From assembly GCA_013398175.1 (NCBI GenBank), contig VZRZ01003221.1:62001-126000 (forward strand): 64,000 bases of DNA, in the 5' to 3' direction. The position numbers were made by a program, and so were the translations under genes. Under the pieces are notes generated by a model. That model did no database searches and had not been told where the DNA came from. It saw only the letters and a program-made list of their open reading frames with translations. The stretch is from Climacteris rufus (lineage: Eukaryota > Chordata > Aves > Passeriformes > Climacteridae). Shown here piece by piece: positions 1 to 13,300 of this stretch. Each line of letters opens with the position of its first letter. Positions within the stretch are counted from its first letter, which is position 1.

Positions 1-3000
1 ACGATGTTCATTTGTTTGTATCCCTTCATTACTTAATGTAAAACATAAAGCAGTTCATCTGCCGCTAAGAAGTTCCAGCTCCCCCTCCTTCCGGCACACG
101 AGCTTGCGACTCCTTGGGAAAGAAGAGAGTTCATGCTCGAGTACTGTGAGAGATTGTGGGTTTGCCCAAAAAAGGAGAAGGAGAGGCTTTGAAAACCTCC
201 CTTCCTCACCCCTACATTTATATTTTTTACAGAAAAGCAGGTCTGGGAAGGTGAGCTGGTGGCACACAACACTTGCCCAATTGTCAGACGGTGCGAAAAC
301 GCAGCCAAACTCCTCATCTAGCAGTGACCCATTTCCCTTCAGGCAGAGATGGGGATCTTGTTAAGTACTGTGGAACATCCTGAAACTTTTTAAATTTTTT
401 TTTTCTTCTCTCACAGCCTGGGTGTTCAGAAGCCTTAACTTGTGACTGTTCTCTTCTCACCTGCTCCTCTGGCTGTGCTGGGTTTGCACTGTGCACTGCT
501 TTTTCCTACCAGAAAAATCAGTAATTTTGAGGAAATGTGTCACACTAAAGTGGGCTGACAAGCCATTGAGATGTCTGAAGGTGCTTGTTAAAGCTTTAAG
601 AGCATAACGTTTTTTCCAACAAATCTAGCAACAACAACAAAAAGCCAAAAAACGTCTTGAGCTGCAAGACCACTGGGCTGGCAAACAAGCAGATTTTTGA
701 GGCCCTTTTTGTAAATGTAATTTAACTTCACTTCTGTAAAACTCTATTCCTTTATTCTTTTGCTTTCTTGACCAAGGATTTCTACTCCTAACAAAGCATT
801 TACTTCTAGGTGAACAAACATGCTGAGAGATTTGTAGTAGCAGTGACTGAAATGACAGCAAAGCTCTGCTTGGGGAAAAAAGGAGGGAGCATCCGGGGAA
901 AACAAGGTAATACACCCACATTTGGGAGATGAATCATGAAAACAAGGAAGAATTAACCCTCGAGGCTGATTTTAGCTACAAAAATAAAGTTTTGCATGGG
1001 AGAAAAGCAGATGAATCAGGGGTTGGGATGAAAGATGGGTAATCTGGAGAGTAGAGCCTGGCCATCCCCAGGGTCTGGGTAGAAGCTCTGTCCTGCCTGT
1101 GAGCTGCTTTCTGCAGTCCTGTCTCCCTAAGGCTGTTTTTCCAAACATTCCCTGCTCTCTTGACAGCACAGCTGGATTCACCAAGCACGAACCTGAAAGT
1201 TAGAAGGAGAAAAATGTTCATGGCATTGCTGATCTGACCAGTTCATGTCTCTGTTTGGAAGAATGTTTGTTCTTCTGGTGTTAACACAACTCATAGTTAG
1301 CGTTTAATTGCAATTCCTTTGTAACCTTAAAAATAAAGGATCTCTTTCACAGAAGACTGTTGTAGCCAACTCAGACCAAGGATATCCAGCATCCACCCAA
1401 CTCCAACAGAGTTCATGAGCTGAGAAATGTTGTTATCCTACAACATTTGATTCATCTGATACCAATAAAGTGCTGCTGTGTAGTTTGGGATTTAGCAACC
1501 AGGAATTCCACATGCTAGTGTGCAGTGTGTGTGTGTAAGCAAAGTAACTTTTCACTGTTTATTTTCAAAGGAAGCCCATGAACATCAGAATTTGCTTTCT
1601 GAGACAATTTGGGTTGAACAGCTTTGATACAGATTCAGAAAAGGGACTGCTGGTCACTGAAAAGTTTAAAAAGTTGAAAGTTTTAAGGATTTAAAGGGAA
1701 ATACAATAAGTTTGGGGGCGGGGAAGGCATGCAGGTTACTGTACCTGGAGGTTGTATCCACTTAGCCCAACTATTCCAATTATAAGCAAACTTCAGAGAG
1801 GGACTTGGCAGAGCAGTTGTTAATCTGAATTCTGATACAGCTGCTCTGTCCCAGTCACTCAGACCTGCAAAGATGCTTGCTGATCTCCTTCCATGGGAAT
1901 TAATGCTGTGATCATAAAAATGCAATGAAAAGCAGAGCTTTGGGTGTTTCTTTTTTTGTTTCCCACGTAGAGGGAAAGTACCCCTGAGACAGCAGGCTGA
2001 AATTTCTTCTTCAACTTGCATCCCAGCAGAACCACCTACTGAAATTCTCCACAGAAGCCCTGCCCTAGCAGAGTCTGTGGTGATGGCAGTGGCTTCTTCA
2101 GGTGTCACCAGGAGCGTAATTTGTCCAGCAGTACCCTGGTTCTCACCACTGTCCAGGTGGCCTGAGGAAGTAAGGTTCTAATTTTAGCCTGAGACAGAAA
2201 AACAGCCACAGAAATACACCTGTTTTCACTTGTCACCCAAATGGTCTCTATGGAATCTTAATTTTCATATCAAAAGCCCCTTTTCAGAAAAGAACTGCAC
2301 TGTGGAGAATCACAGCCTGTTTTCAAGCCACGGAGGCTGGAGGATACTCACTTGAGAGTATGTTCATAAAACATTTAGCTGCATTTTTATGGTTTTTACT
2401 CCAATCCTGTGATTTGCAGAAACATTTATCCATAACTCCTTATTTTTTACATTCCTTCAATACCCTTTAGCCAGAACACTGGCTAAAGCACAGTAGATGC
2501 CATCATTGGGCAGGTATTCACCTGAACAGCTACCCAAATTCCCATGGATCCAAGCAGTCTGATAGCTCAGACCTGCAAAGATTCACTGAGTAAGCATTCT
2601 AGACCTGACAGGTCTGGTCTGGAGTTCTTCTGACACACCAAACACGTGTGGCTCCACACTGACCACATCAGGGAGCAGCTTGAGAGCCAAGGTCAGGTTC
2701 CACCTTCTGCCTGACCCAGGATTAGTGGCAGAGCAAAGAGGGAGAGTATGGATTTTATAGAAATGAAGAAAGCAAAATGAGGAATTTTCCATAAACCAGG
2801 TAATTTTCAGAAACATACATTCATTCTTCATGAGTGTTACAGCTTCATCACAGGTCCCTGCAAAGCCCTGAGAGGATCCTCTGCCATGTGGGGTCTGAGG
2901 GTGATCATAGAGATCCCCTTCCAAGAAGTTCCAGATGTCCCCATTGTGAGACAGCTGCTCCAGAGCGTCAGTTCCATCCACAGGGTTGCCCACCACACCT

Positions 3001-5099
3001 AAGGCAGGTCAGACACATTGGAGCAAAGACAATTTGGCTTCTTTTAAACCAAATTTGGTTTCATCACCCTTCTCCAGATTTGTAGTGTCAAAATAATTTT
3101 GTCCCCTTTTCTAATTTCATTGCCATGTTTGCACTGAAGGACCAGGAGAACTGAGAAAAAACCAGCTGGATTTTATTTGAGCCTTTTATTCAGAGTAAGT
3201 TTGTCAACACAGAACAAACAAAAAAGGTCTGCTTGAGTCTTGCTCTGTGTGTTATGTACAACAACTCCCACTCCTTCTCCCTCTGGACATTAAGTGCTTT
3301 GAGGCAAAGGCTGGTTTGTTCTCTGTGTTCAGGCAGCACGTGGCGTATCTAAAACTCACAATTTTGAAAATACAAATCCCAGGCACCTGAGGCAAGCACA
3401 CTGCAATCCATGCCCACGTGAGCGCAGGCAACTGGCAACGCCGTAGTAAAACCAGCCAGGCTGATTGGAAACTGGCCAGATGGCAGCTACTGCAAGCTAA
3501 AAGGATTAATTATTTGGGGATCATGCCTGGAGAGCAGGCGTGATGAATGCAATATATAATTCCTTGTCACGACTGTATGTCAGCACTGGGAAATAAGGAA
3601 CAGCCTGTACCCTGGGATACAGTCACAGTCATCTTTGTGCTCTCTGAGGGGTTTTTTTTGTAAGACCCAGGAGATGAAAAGGGTTTCACTTATACCCTGA
3701 AGCTGTATGTGTGAATGGCTATTGTTTATCAACCTTCACTTTCCTGCAGTTACATCAATGTCATACATCCTTGTTTATTTTACCTATTTCACAGCTGTAG
3801 TGTTAATTAACTATTTTATTGGGTCTGTGTAATTAACCATGTCACAACTGAAATTTCTACAAGGCTGCTCTGTTTTTTCCCCTTTCAACTTATCACCTAC
3901 GACCCCGTAGCTGCTTTTTTTTCTGGCTGGGTATTTCACAAGATATGCCCTACTGCAGCCAGCCAAAGAAAATTGCCAGCCAACCTCTGAGAGTTCCTAA
4001 AATTGTCCGGCCTAATTAAGCACAGTTTGTGTAAGTGGAAAAATCCACTTAGGAGTTTGCTGCCAAATGTGCCCCGCAGGGCTCATCTGGGGTTACCTCT
4101 CTGCTGTGGTTCAGCAGTGGGGGTTCGGTCGCCCTCTCCCACCTGCGGCCCGCACGCGGCTGAGGCTGGAGCTGGGAGGGCTGCGATCCTCCTGCCCTGC
4201 CAAGTGGGGAAATTCCTCTGCACACAGCAAAATCACCTCCCTGGCTTTTGATCTGCCTGTCCTCCTCGGTGTGGAGACAAAGGCAGAGCTCGGCCATGGC
4301 CCCGTTCCTCCTGCCGGGCAGCGCGGCCCTGGCTGTGCTCCCGTCCGAGCGGCACCGGCGACAGCCTGTTTTTGACAGCTCTGCATAAGCACAGTTATTT
4401 CTAGCACAGTTTCCCTGAGCTGTGCCAACAGAACTTCTTTTTTTTTTTTTTTCTTTTTTACCAAATATATTTTCAGACCCCATCTAGCCCAAAGTGTGCT
4501 ATATTCTCCACCTAGACTCGGGTGTAGTGTTACAGGCCCTGGATGAGGCTGTGGGGAAGAGGAAGGATGACCTGAGTTCTCGTAAGGCATTTTTACCATA
4601 ATCTCTGGGGCTTTACCCTCTGACCTGGGCTTAACCACACGTGGTGAGAACACAGACAGAGCTCCAGCCACTTTGGCCCTGCTGCCTGCACCTCTCCTTG
4701 TGCAAGGCACCACTTTGCTCCTCAGGTACCGCCGTGATGGGAGAAAAAGCTGAGTCTGAGGGAGATATTTGCTGAGCAGGACTGTGCACAAATGCTTGTT
4801 GAACCTGTCCCTACTCCACCAAACTGCCCTAACTCACAGCAGTACACTGGTAGGGCTGGACTGGGCTGAAAGGAAAGAAATGTGTTTGACCAGCTGGCTG
4901 TTCTCGCCTTGCCCCACAGCCATCCCTGTCCCAAACTCCTTGGCTGCCATCGCCCTGGGCTCCAGGGCTGCTGCTCTGCTTCTGGGCTTGGTAAGGACTT
5001 CCCTCACCCTCACATAACCGCCCTTTGGGGATCTTTCTGAAGTACATCCCTTGGTGGAATAAAATGTCCTCCTTCAGTAAAGCCACCTCCCTTTGGTTG
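1..5099. other. Intergenic; no gene recognised
   Basis: No exon, RNA gene or clear transposon was recognised. 3400-4020 is notable for four TAATTA cores without repeats. 4100-4330 is GC-rich with CpGs and gives chance open frames on both strands. A T17 run lies at 4437-4452. Confidence 0.6.
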
Positions 5100-5140
5100 G
5101 TGATCCTTATGGGTCCCTTCCAACTCAGGATATTCTATGA
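5100..5140 (+). repeat. CR1 LINE fragment, 3' tail
   Basis: The sequence resembles the CR1 3' end: GATCCTTATGGGTCCCTTCC, then AACTCAGGATATTCTATGA. Only about 40 bases are recognisable, so it is an old truncated copy in plus orientation. Confidence 0.65.
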
Positions 5141-8065
5141 GCTCACGGTGTTTTAGATCCTTCTTTCAGCCACAAAGGACACATCACTGGATCTGTCATT
5201 GTGTCAGTTGCAGGAATTCAGCAGAAAAACACATATCCAGCTTCGGGTTCTGGATTGAAGGAGCTTCTGACTGGTTTTTGTGAGATCAGAGTGTGGGAGA
5301 AAGGAGCCCAGATTTCCAGGATGCTTTTGCATTGCTGGGATCTTCCCCACAGAGCCTTCCCCTCAACCCTTTCAGCGCCCTCTCCATTTACTTCTTTAGC
5401 TCTAATCTGCCACTGCTGTTGTGGAGCTGGAGCTAACACATAAATAAAGCAAATAAAGCTGGGAGAGTCCTCTAATGCCTCTCTGCACTGTTGCTTCTCA
5501 GAGCCAAACTAAATTTTAGGAGCTTGTCTGTGCCCATTGCTGTTTTCTCACCTGAAACCATAATCTTCTCTTTGTGCTTTTGTGCTTTCCGTCACTTCCA
5601 TAGCAACCAGTTGTGATGGCTCCAAGGATTATCGCTTCAGGAAGGAAATAAGCAGTGATGGAAGAAAGAAAGGACCTGTTTTTTTTGCTCTGATCCTGTT
5701 TTTATGATGGTGGAGTGAACGAGTGCAGATGAAATAGTGTTCTTAGCTGATCTCCAGACAGCCCACAAGCTCAAAGGGTAGCCACAAAGTTGGGTTTGTT
5801 TCCTCCTTTTCTGTGAGTCATTGTATTTGGGGCTTCTAGCTGAGCCAAAATAACATGAGAAACACGTTCACCAAGAGCCTGCTCACCTTGCTTGGCTGAC
5901 CTGTCCAGCTCAATCAGTTCATGCAATCAAATTGACTTTCCTCAGAAAGGATCACTACTCTGGCACTAATGCAGCACAAAATATTTGTGCAAATTCCTCA
6001 GTAATAAAAACATTGTGAGGAAAGGACCTGGATGATACATGCTCAGTGGTCACATAGTGAAGGCTGGGAAAATAAGCAGAAAAGTTTCCTGAGCTTTTGG
6101 CTGGACAAAACTGATAGAAAAATTCCTTTAGATAACTGTCTTAACTCAGGAGAGAGACTTTTAGAGATCACGAGGCACATCTTATTTCTCTCCAGTGCCT
6201 CAGTCAGATCAAGCAACTCAAATATCTGGAGTCATAAGAAACAAATTAAGGATACTGCAGGGAAAAAGATGTAGTGTGAGCCCATCAGACCAAATCTGCC
6301 AGAAGGGTAGGGAGCAGTACAATTCCCTCAAAGTCCTGCAGAAGGATCGGGGGCAGCTGAAACAGGGTTAATGATGTGAGTAGTCCTGGGGAAACAACAA
6401 TAGGGAGAGTGAGACCCTTCCTTTGGGAGAAGAATGGGAAAAAGGGGAGAGCAATGGAAATCTGTAAGTCACCAGTTGGCTGCATTAGTTTCTGGGTTGG
6501 TAGGGGTAATGCTACCAGGATCCAGAGTCAAGCAGGGACAAAACCTGCTTTTCTGCTGCCATCCCTCTGCTGCAGACATGGCCCTGCAGGGTCTGCCACA
6601 CCTGGGTCTCCACAGTCATTTGTGCCCCCCTTGCAATGCCAGGCATCAACGTCCATCAGGAGACCAGCACAGAGGGTTCTTTGTGCTGCCCTTGTTGTCC
6701 TGAAAGGCCCCTGTAATTTTGATTATTGTTTTCCCAGAAGTGACGCTGTGTTCTGGAGAAACACACGTTATTGAGGTGCTCAACAAGCCGATTTCTTTGT
6801 CATCACAGGTGCAGCGACAAACGAAATGGAAAACCAGTTCATTCCTTCAACAGGGTACTGTTACTGCTAAGCCTGGCTAATCACCCCCTGACGGCAGCAG
6901 GAGGCTGCTGGGGAAAGAGCTCTGAGGTAGGAATGGCAGAGCCCAGGTCCTCTCCTCCTGCTCTGCCCACTCCAAGGGGACCATGCCAGGCCCTCCAAGC
7001 CTGCTGCCCACTCCCAAAGAAGCCAGCTCCTGGACAAGCCTGTGTATCTCATCCCATTAATAAATGCTTTCTGAAGGGCATGGGACATCCACACACTGGA
7101 TGTATGTTCTGGTTCAGGGTTATGGAAGAGGCTTGATTTTTTTGTTGTTTTTTCTTAGGTGGAGGTGGTTTGTTGTGAGGATTTCCTTCCAGTGCTGGTC
7201 CTGGCAATAGCATGCCCAGGGAGGACAGCAAGGCTGGCTTCCTCTCCCCCAGCAACTTGCTTCCCTGGGGCAAGGCCCCCTCTGCCTGCAGTGGGGCTCC
7301 TCCAGCCGCACTGCATTCCCTGGTGGGTTGATGTGATTTCATGGTGACTTCTGGGACTGGCAGGAAAGTTCCAGCACCAGTGTGTTCAGCAGAGGTCACG
7401 AGGTGCCACCATCCCCGTGGGTGTCTGCTGGTTTGGAGCAGAGCTGCTGAGTTGGGTCCGGCCACATGTGTGGCTCCGGACAGGCAGTGCCACACCATCC
7501 CCCTCTCCCAGAGTGCTGCCACACCAAGATGACAGCACCAGAGAGGGAAAGGTGAGGTGAAGGTTTGTGCAGGTGACCTTGAAAAGCTGGAGAGAAAGCT
7601 GTTTGCACGTGTGCTTTAGGAAATCTCTCCAAGGAGCCTAACGAAAGCTCTAATCACAAACCACCTTCAAGCGTGCAGTGATGACAAAGGGGAGCTCAGA
7701 ACCATGAACAGGATAATGCACTGAGCTAATACATATTCACCACCTCTCACGTGGAGGTTGCATCAATCAGATCCGCTTCATTCTTCATAGCCTGATCCAA
7801 GACAGGTCATGCATAATCTTTTTTTCTTTTCTCTCAAGTTTGTGCTGGAGAACAGTGGTTCCAGTTCTGTTTACCAGCCTGTGCTGTGAAGATTGTTTAG
7901 CTGATGACTTTGGCGTGGTGTGTTAGAAAGGATTAGTTTCTTTGTAGGCATGTGCACGGGTACATGTATAATGAAATTTTCTCTTGTTGAAAACTTCTGG
8001 GGCAAAACTATGCTAGGATATATTTAGCAGAAAACCCCAAAGGAACATTTTTCAGAATGTTACTC
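5141..8065. other. Intergenic; nothing recognised
   Basis: Mixed-composition sequence with many short open frames but no coding signature, splice pattern or repeat that I recognise. Confidence 0.55.
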
Positions 8066-8163
8066 TTAAACCTCTACACATCAGGCATGTGACTGACCTC
8101 TATGTGGAGGCCTTTTCCACCACTTTGACAATGTAAAATGTCCTCCAGGGAACAAGCAACATT
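8066..8163 (+). repeat. Unidentified interspersed repeat, copy A
   Basis: 98 bases align without gaps, apart from one base, to 9378-9474, at about 87% identity by eye. The shared core includes TTCCACCAYTTTGACAATG followed by TAAAATGTCC. I do not recognise the family. The flanks of the two copies are unrelated, so this is an interspersed element rather than a long segmental duplication. Confidence 0.75.
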
Positions 8164-9377
8164 TTGTTTCCCTTTTGCTAAACCTTTTTTTTTTTTTTTA
8201 AACTTCGATGAAAAGAAAAGAAAGACAAGGTGAGAGAATCAGATTAAAAAAAAAAAAAAGACAAGACAATTTGCTAGGATTTGTAGGGAGGACAACATTC
8301 AAACCCAGGACTGTGGGGTCACATAAAAGTGAGGCTGGAATAGAAATAGTTAGGTCGCATGGTCCCATAAAGCAGGACCAGATGGACAGAAACGTGCTCT
8401 ACTGCAGGTCTGAAGCAGTCCAGATCTGTGCTGAAAATTCCCCCAAGCCCTCTCTCCCCATTAAATCTTGCTTTTTCCATCCACCTTTCTCTGTTCCTTC
8501 AGCTACAAGATGTCAGAGACCTACAGAGCACAGGTGGAGAAACACTGAAAGCTTGTGGTGCATGCAGACAAAAGAAACAAAAGAAAACACAAAAAAAGAG
8601 GCTGGTGATGTATGAAGCCAATAACTAAAGCCTTTCACACAGGCTTCTTCCTTAATTACTGTATTTAGCGCCACTGGCGTAATCAGGAAGGTCGAGCAGT
8701 GACAGTTCAGTCAGTCGTGACAGACCCGGCGTGGTGTAACCTTATCCCTGCTCCTTCCCTGAAGCCTTTCCAGGAGCATCCTTCATTCTCCAGCCCTGCA
8801 GCCTAGAAAATAAGTGAAGGGTGGATACTGAGCTGCACCGGGGTGCTCCGTGTGCTGAAATGACTGCTGTCAACATGCCACGTTGTACCAAATGCCTACA
8901 AGCCACAAAAATCCCTCAAAGCTACAGCTGACCTGGCAGCCTTAACTCTGGCTGTATTTCCATGTTACAATTCCTTGAGAAGCAGATTTAGTTTAAAAGG
9001 TGCCTTCCTTTTAAACCTTCCTGGTTTCCTTTGTTTGTCTGTACGTGCGGCTCCCTCCACCCAGCTGTGACCATCTCTGTGCTTGCCTCTCTTTACTCTA
9101 AGCTAACTTTGAAAAATTACCAGGTTTTAAAAAAATCTGGTTTTTGGAGGGATTTTTGGGTGCTTTTTGTTTGTTTGTTTGTTTGTTTTTTTAATAAGCT
9201 CAGATAATTTAGAGCTCTTGTCTCCTACATGCTCACCAAAAGCATTGCGCTGGTGCCCCAGAGGGCTCTGGAAGTTGCCTTTGGGAACAGGAGTGGTGCT
9301 GATTTGCTGGTGAAGAGAGGACATGGACTCCACAGGAGGGACCAGAGTGTGAATTCCCATTCGGTCACTTAGTAAAG
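8164..9377. other. Intergenic between the two copies of the unidentified repeat
   Basis: Holds an A-rich stretch (8180-8270), a CpG-containing segment at 8660-8740 and the (TTTG)n tract at 9164-9192. Nothing else was recognised. Confidence 0.55.
9164..9192 (+). repeat. (TTTG)n simple repeat
   Basis: Tetranucleotide tract of GTTT units followed by a T run, just upstream of repeat copy B. Confidence 0.9.
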
Positions 9378-9474
9378 TTAAACCTTTACACATCAGGGTC
9401 GTGGCTGTCCTCCATGTGGAGGTCTCTTCCACCATTTTGACAATGTAAAATGTCCCCAGGTAACAAGTAACATT
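9378..9474 (+). repeat. Unidentified interspersed repeat, copy B
   Basis: Second copy of the element at 8066-8163, same orientation, 1.3 kb away. This copy has a perfect inverted repeat CCTCCA-TG-TGGAGG (9410-9423) where copy A has one arm mutated. It has no coding potential. A short non-autonomous element or part of an LTR is possible. Confidence 0.75.
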
Positions 9475-10324
9475 CCCATTCCTATTAAATTGAATGCTTT
9501 AGTTGCAGAGGGATATAGTTCTGCAAAAACAAGGATCAGATAGTGGCTCTTGTTATAACATGAAGTATTTGGGCTGTGGAATAACTCCAAGTTCATGTTA
9601 TTTGGGAAACCCCATTATTATTATTACACTCCCTTTTAATTTCCTGACTTCCTGATGGCTTCTCTTCCAACCAGAACATTCCATCTTCTTTTCTCTTTCC
9701 CGTCACTTAGCTGTAGCTAATGAAAGGGAGAGGAGGTAAATGTTAATTTCAATAGAGCATCAAAATTCCTTACCGATGGTTGTTATTTTCCGACTTCCAC
9801 TCAAATTCAACAGTCTCACTGTCAAATATCATTGCAGACACACCACTTTTATGCCAAGGCTTAAGGGATTTGCTCAGAATGAAAATGAGGTGGGAAAACT
9901 GCATCTGTGCAGGTAATGGCTCCATTCTGCCCCCTCCCAAAGTCCATAGGCACCTCACCACCCATCCCAGCTGGAGCTGGATCTCTCCCAAGAGCAGTGT
10001 GAGGTGATAAACACCAGGGAGAATGGGACTGGCAGGACCATCAAAAATAGGATAACGGGAATTAGCTGAATAAGTAAGACATAAATGTCCTCTTCCTACA
10101 GCCCTGTTCCTCATCACCGTTCTGCAAAAGAGTAAGTAACTAAATTAAGCAGAAGAACCTTTAGGAGGAATATGACAGGAAGCAAAATCCTGACAGCAAG
10201 GTCTGTTAGGCTCCCAAATGTCCCTCAAGGGAAGCAGCGGGTGCTTGAGTCATTTGAACAATAGACTGGACCAAGTGCTGGAAAATAGACAGGAGGGAAT
10301 AAATCTGCATCAGCAGAGGGATGT
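9475..10324. other. Intergenic; nothing recognised
   Basis: Unique-looking sequence without gene or repeat signature, apart from the CR1 tail that follows it. Confidence 0.55.
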
Positions 10325-10375
10325 CTCAGATGACCTCATAGGTCGTTTCCACCCATAAATCTGGGATTCTGTGAC
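10325..10375 (+). repeat. CR1 LINE fragment, 3' tail
   Basis: About 50 bases match the CR1 terminus: GATGACCTCATAGGTCGTTT, then a TTCTGTGA end. Upstream similarity is too decayed to define a start. Confidence 0.6.
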
Positions 10376-13300
10376 AAGACCTGAGCCAGAAGAGGGCTGG
10401 GGCAAAATCACAAATGGATACGCCCATATCATGTACATGGGAGCTCTGAGTGACCACACTGACCTACGTGTTACATGAATGACAACTCATATTCTTCTCT
10501 GTGGAACGTTTTTAGTATGGAAACTGCTTTCCATCACCCATGGATTCGGGATCTGACTTGTGTGTGTGCCTCACCACCCAGCCCATGTCCTATTTACAGA
10601 GCAAGAGAAGAGACCTGGGACATCTGTGTCACTTGGTTGTTCTTCATAGCTGAAATATTTCATCTAGACCAGACTCGGTGGCTTATGGGGCCTTCCAGAT
10701 TCCCTTTGTTCTTCTTCCAGTGTTTGACTTTTGGGGGCCTCTGTCTAGGAAATTTTGTGGGAAGGAAGGGCCCACGAGTCTATTGATCTTAATCCAGGAA
10801 CAACAAAATGTAGGCTTTTCTCCCAGCACCAAAAATGAAAAAAATCATTGTACAGAAGTAAATAAACAAGCAACAAAGATTAAATGGTTTAAAAAACTGG
10901 GATCATCTTGGTTTATTATAATGCACACAATCCACCTGCTAGATTGTAATACTCTTAGTATCAACTTCATCCCTTCAGGGATTTTATTCTCAAAGAAACC
11001 CTCCTCTTCTCACATGAGCAAAATATCAGCAGGAGGAAGCAGGGACCTGTTTCCCAGGATGTGGGAGAGTTAGGAAGGAAGACATTCTCTTCCTTATTGC
11101 CTTAAAAATGGAGCTCTCATTCATACCCATGCATGTATTTGTCTGCACATCACTTCTGGTGGCTCAGCCAAAAAGTCAGGGTTCAAACCCACCAAAAAAT
11201 TCTCTGAGCTCCCATTCCCACTCTCTTTCACCTCTCCAAGGGAAAGGGATGGAGCACCCCACTTCAAGCCTTTCTGTGCTCTGTCACAATTCAGCACCCT
11301 CCATCCATCTGAAAGCATCAGGAACCACTGGGTACCAGCAGCTGCCCATCACAGTCCAGCAAAGGGCATCCCTCCTGCCTCTGGTTCCCCCTCCCATCAC
11401 TCACCCCTGCACAGAGGGAAGAGCTCAGCCACGGAGTCCACCAGCAAAAGTTTCCCTTGTTGTTAGTGAGTCTTGAAAAGCCTTATTAGCCCCTCATTAC
11501 CGGGCAGGACTGACAATAAGCAATAATCAACGAGTAATTTAGGCAAAGAAAGAGCTCCTGAGAGCATCATTATTAATTCTGGGAATATAATTTTCTGTGG
11601 TACTGAGAAATGGCACTGATTCAGGCTCTGAACACAACCCAGGGAGTTCAAAGCACACTGTGTTCCTGTGTATTGGGGCACACAGGCACAGGTGTTCATG
11701 TGCATTCCCACTCCTGGTGATTCCAGGGGAGAAGAGGTGAGTTAGTCTGTGCTGCTCTGGTTGGACTGGGCACGTCCTTAGCCATAATCGCACCTGATCC
11801 CTTGCCCTGCCCTGCCAGGCACCAGCTCTGATCACCCCCCTGCAGGGGCACAGCCACCTCCTGCCACCAGAACACAAACACCTGTTTGCTCAGACATCAA
11901 AAACTCAGCCCTTCCCTTCACTGGGCCTGAGGGATTAGCAAAGTTTTCTGCAAGTGTTTCAAAAGCAGAGGTGGAGCCCTTTGGAATTGCACCCCTCATC
12001 TGCCTGGGTTAACCCACTCCAAAATTCCCATCTGTCTGCAATTTAATGAGCTCCAGTCCTTTCAGAAGGTGGTCCCTTCTAGACCAGGCATCTACTTAGC
12101 CCCAGGGGTGAGATGCAGGAAGCCAAGGTTTGGGAGTTCTGCTCCAGCACAGCCCCTGCCACTGGCACATGAGGATGTCAAGAAGAACACAGCTCATCTC
12201 TGCTTCTCTTTAGCACTCCAGCCAAGTCTTATTTCGATGATGCAACTGGGTTTGAGCAGGCAAGGGAGTGACTGGGACAGTCTTGACACGCAAGGTCTTC
12301 TGCAGAGTGCAATTAGGAGCTGCTGTGATTGCCTCATCAGCTTTGGTAACGGCTGGCCTGGCAGGGGAAAGAACTGGTAACGCTGGAAGCTTTTATCCTT
12401 TTAGTGAGATTTCATTCCTCCAACAAACAACGTGCACCTGAAAGTATGATCTCAGAGATCACAAACTCGGGGGAGAGCCAGCCCAGCTCACAGGCAAGGC
12501 TCGGTGGTGGTGTTAGAAGCCACATGCTGGCTCATCAGCCTCTCTACAGCTGAGTTCCAAAGCAGCCTAGGTCTTCGACTAATGTGCTGGACACCAGGAA
12601 AAAGCCAAATACTTACACACAGCAGGCAAAAAAAAAAAGAAAAAATCTGTGATCTGCCCATGTGGCTGTGACATGCAGAACAGGCATCCATGGCAGCTGG
12701 AATCCAGCCAGCAAAACCAGTGGGAGAGGTGCTGCTGGGGTGCCTGGCTCTTGCTCTGCCGTGTGGAGAATGGAGGTATAAGGGCACATCCTGCCCTGAG
12801 GAACTGGTTAATCCTGCTGGCTCGAGGGCTGAGTGCAGCCACTGTCTTGATTGCATTTGCAGTGTTAAGCCAGTTATTGAATCCAATTAGTGGGGTCCTG
12901 CATGTGAAGTCGATCCACCTGGAGACCAGGAGGGTGGTTATGGGCTTGGAAAACAGAGTCTGTGCTGAAGAACAGCCAGGCACTGCTGTACCCCACAACC
13001 CTTGTGTCTGCTACCTGACAGGGGGCTGGAGCTGGGAGAAAGTGGATTTCACAGTGTGTGACTAACCCCAAAAAATGTGCCAAGGTGGGCCTCTGTGCAG
13101 CAACGTGACTCACTTCCTTTTGAGGACAAACAGTAAGGCTGTGACAAAAGCCCAGTAGTCCCAGGCCATTTGCCCTCGCTGCCACAGGTCCAGCAGCATG
13201 AACAACCTCGTAGCCCGGTTGCACCAACACGTCCTGCTGCCTGGGCCATCCCAGCAGCTCCCACCTCTTGTGCCACTGATGACAGGTGGGTGGAGACAGA

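Noticed and set aside
1860..2582. Repeated word AGACCTGCAAAGAT at about 1861 and 2571
   Set aside because: Only about 14 bases match and the flanks differ. Too short to be more than coincidence.
2583..2996. 137-codon minus-strand frame considered as a pseudogene fragment
   Set aside because: Part looks protein-like, but I could not tie it to any family, and flanking splice sites or frames do not extend it.
4111..4791. 226-codon open frame on the minus strand
   Set aside because: Spans a GC-rich patch and a T-run read as poly-Lys. No family resemblance, and competing frames are open on both strands.
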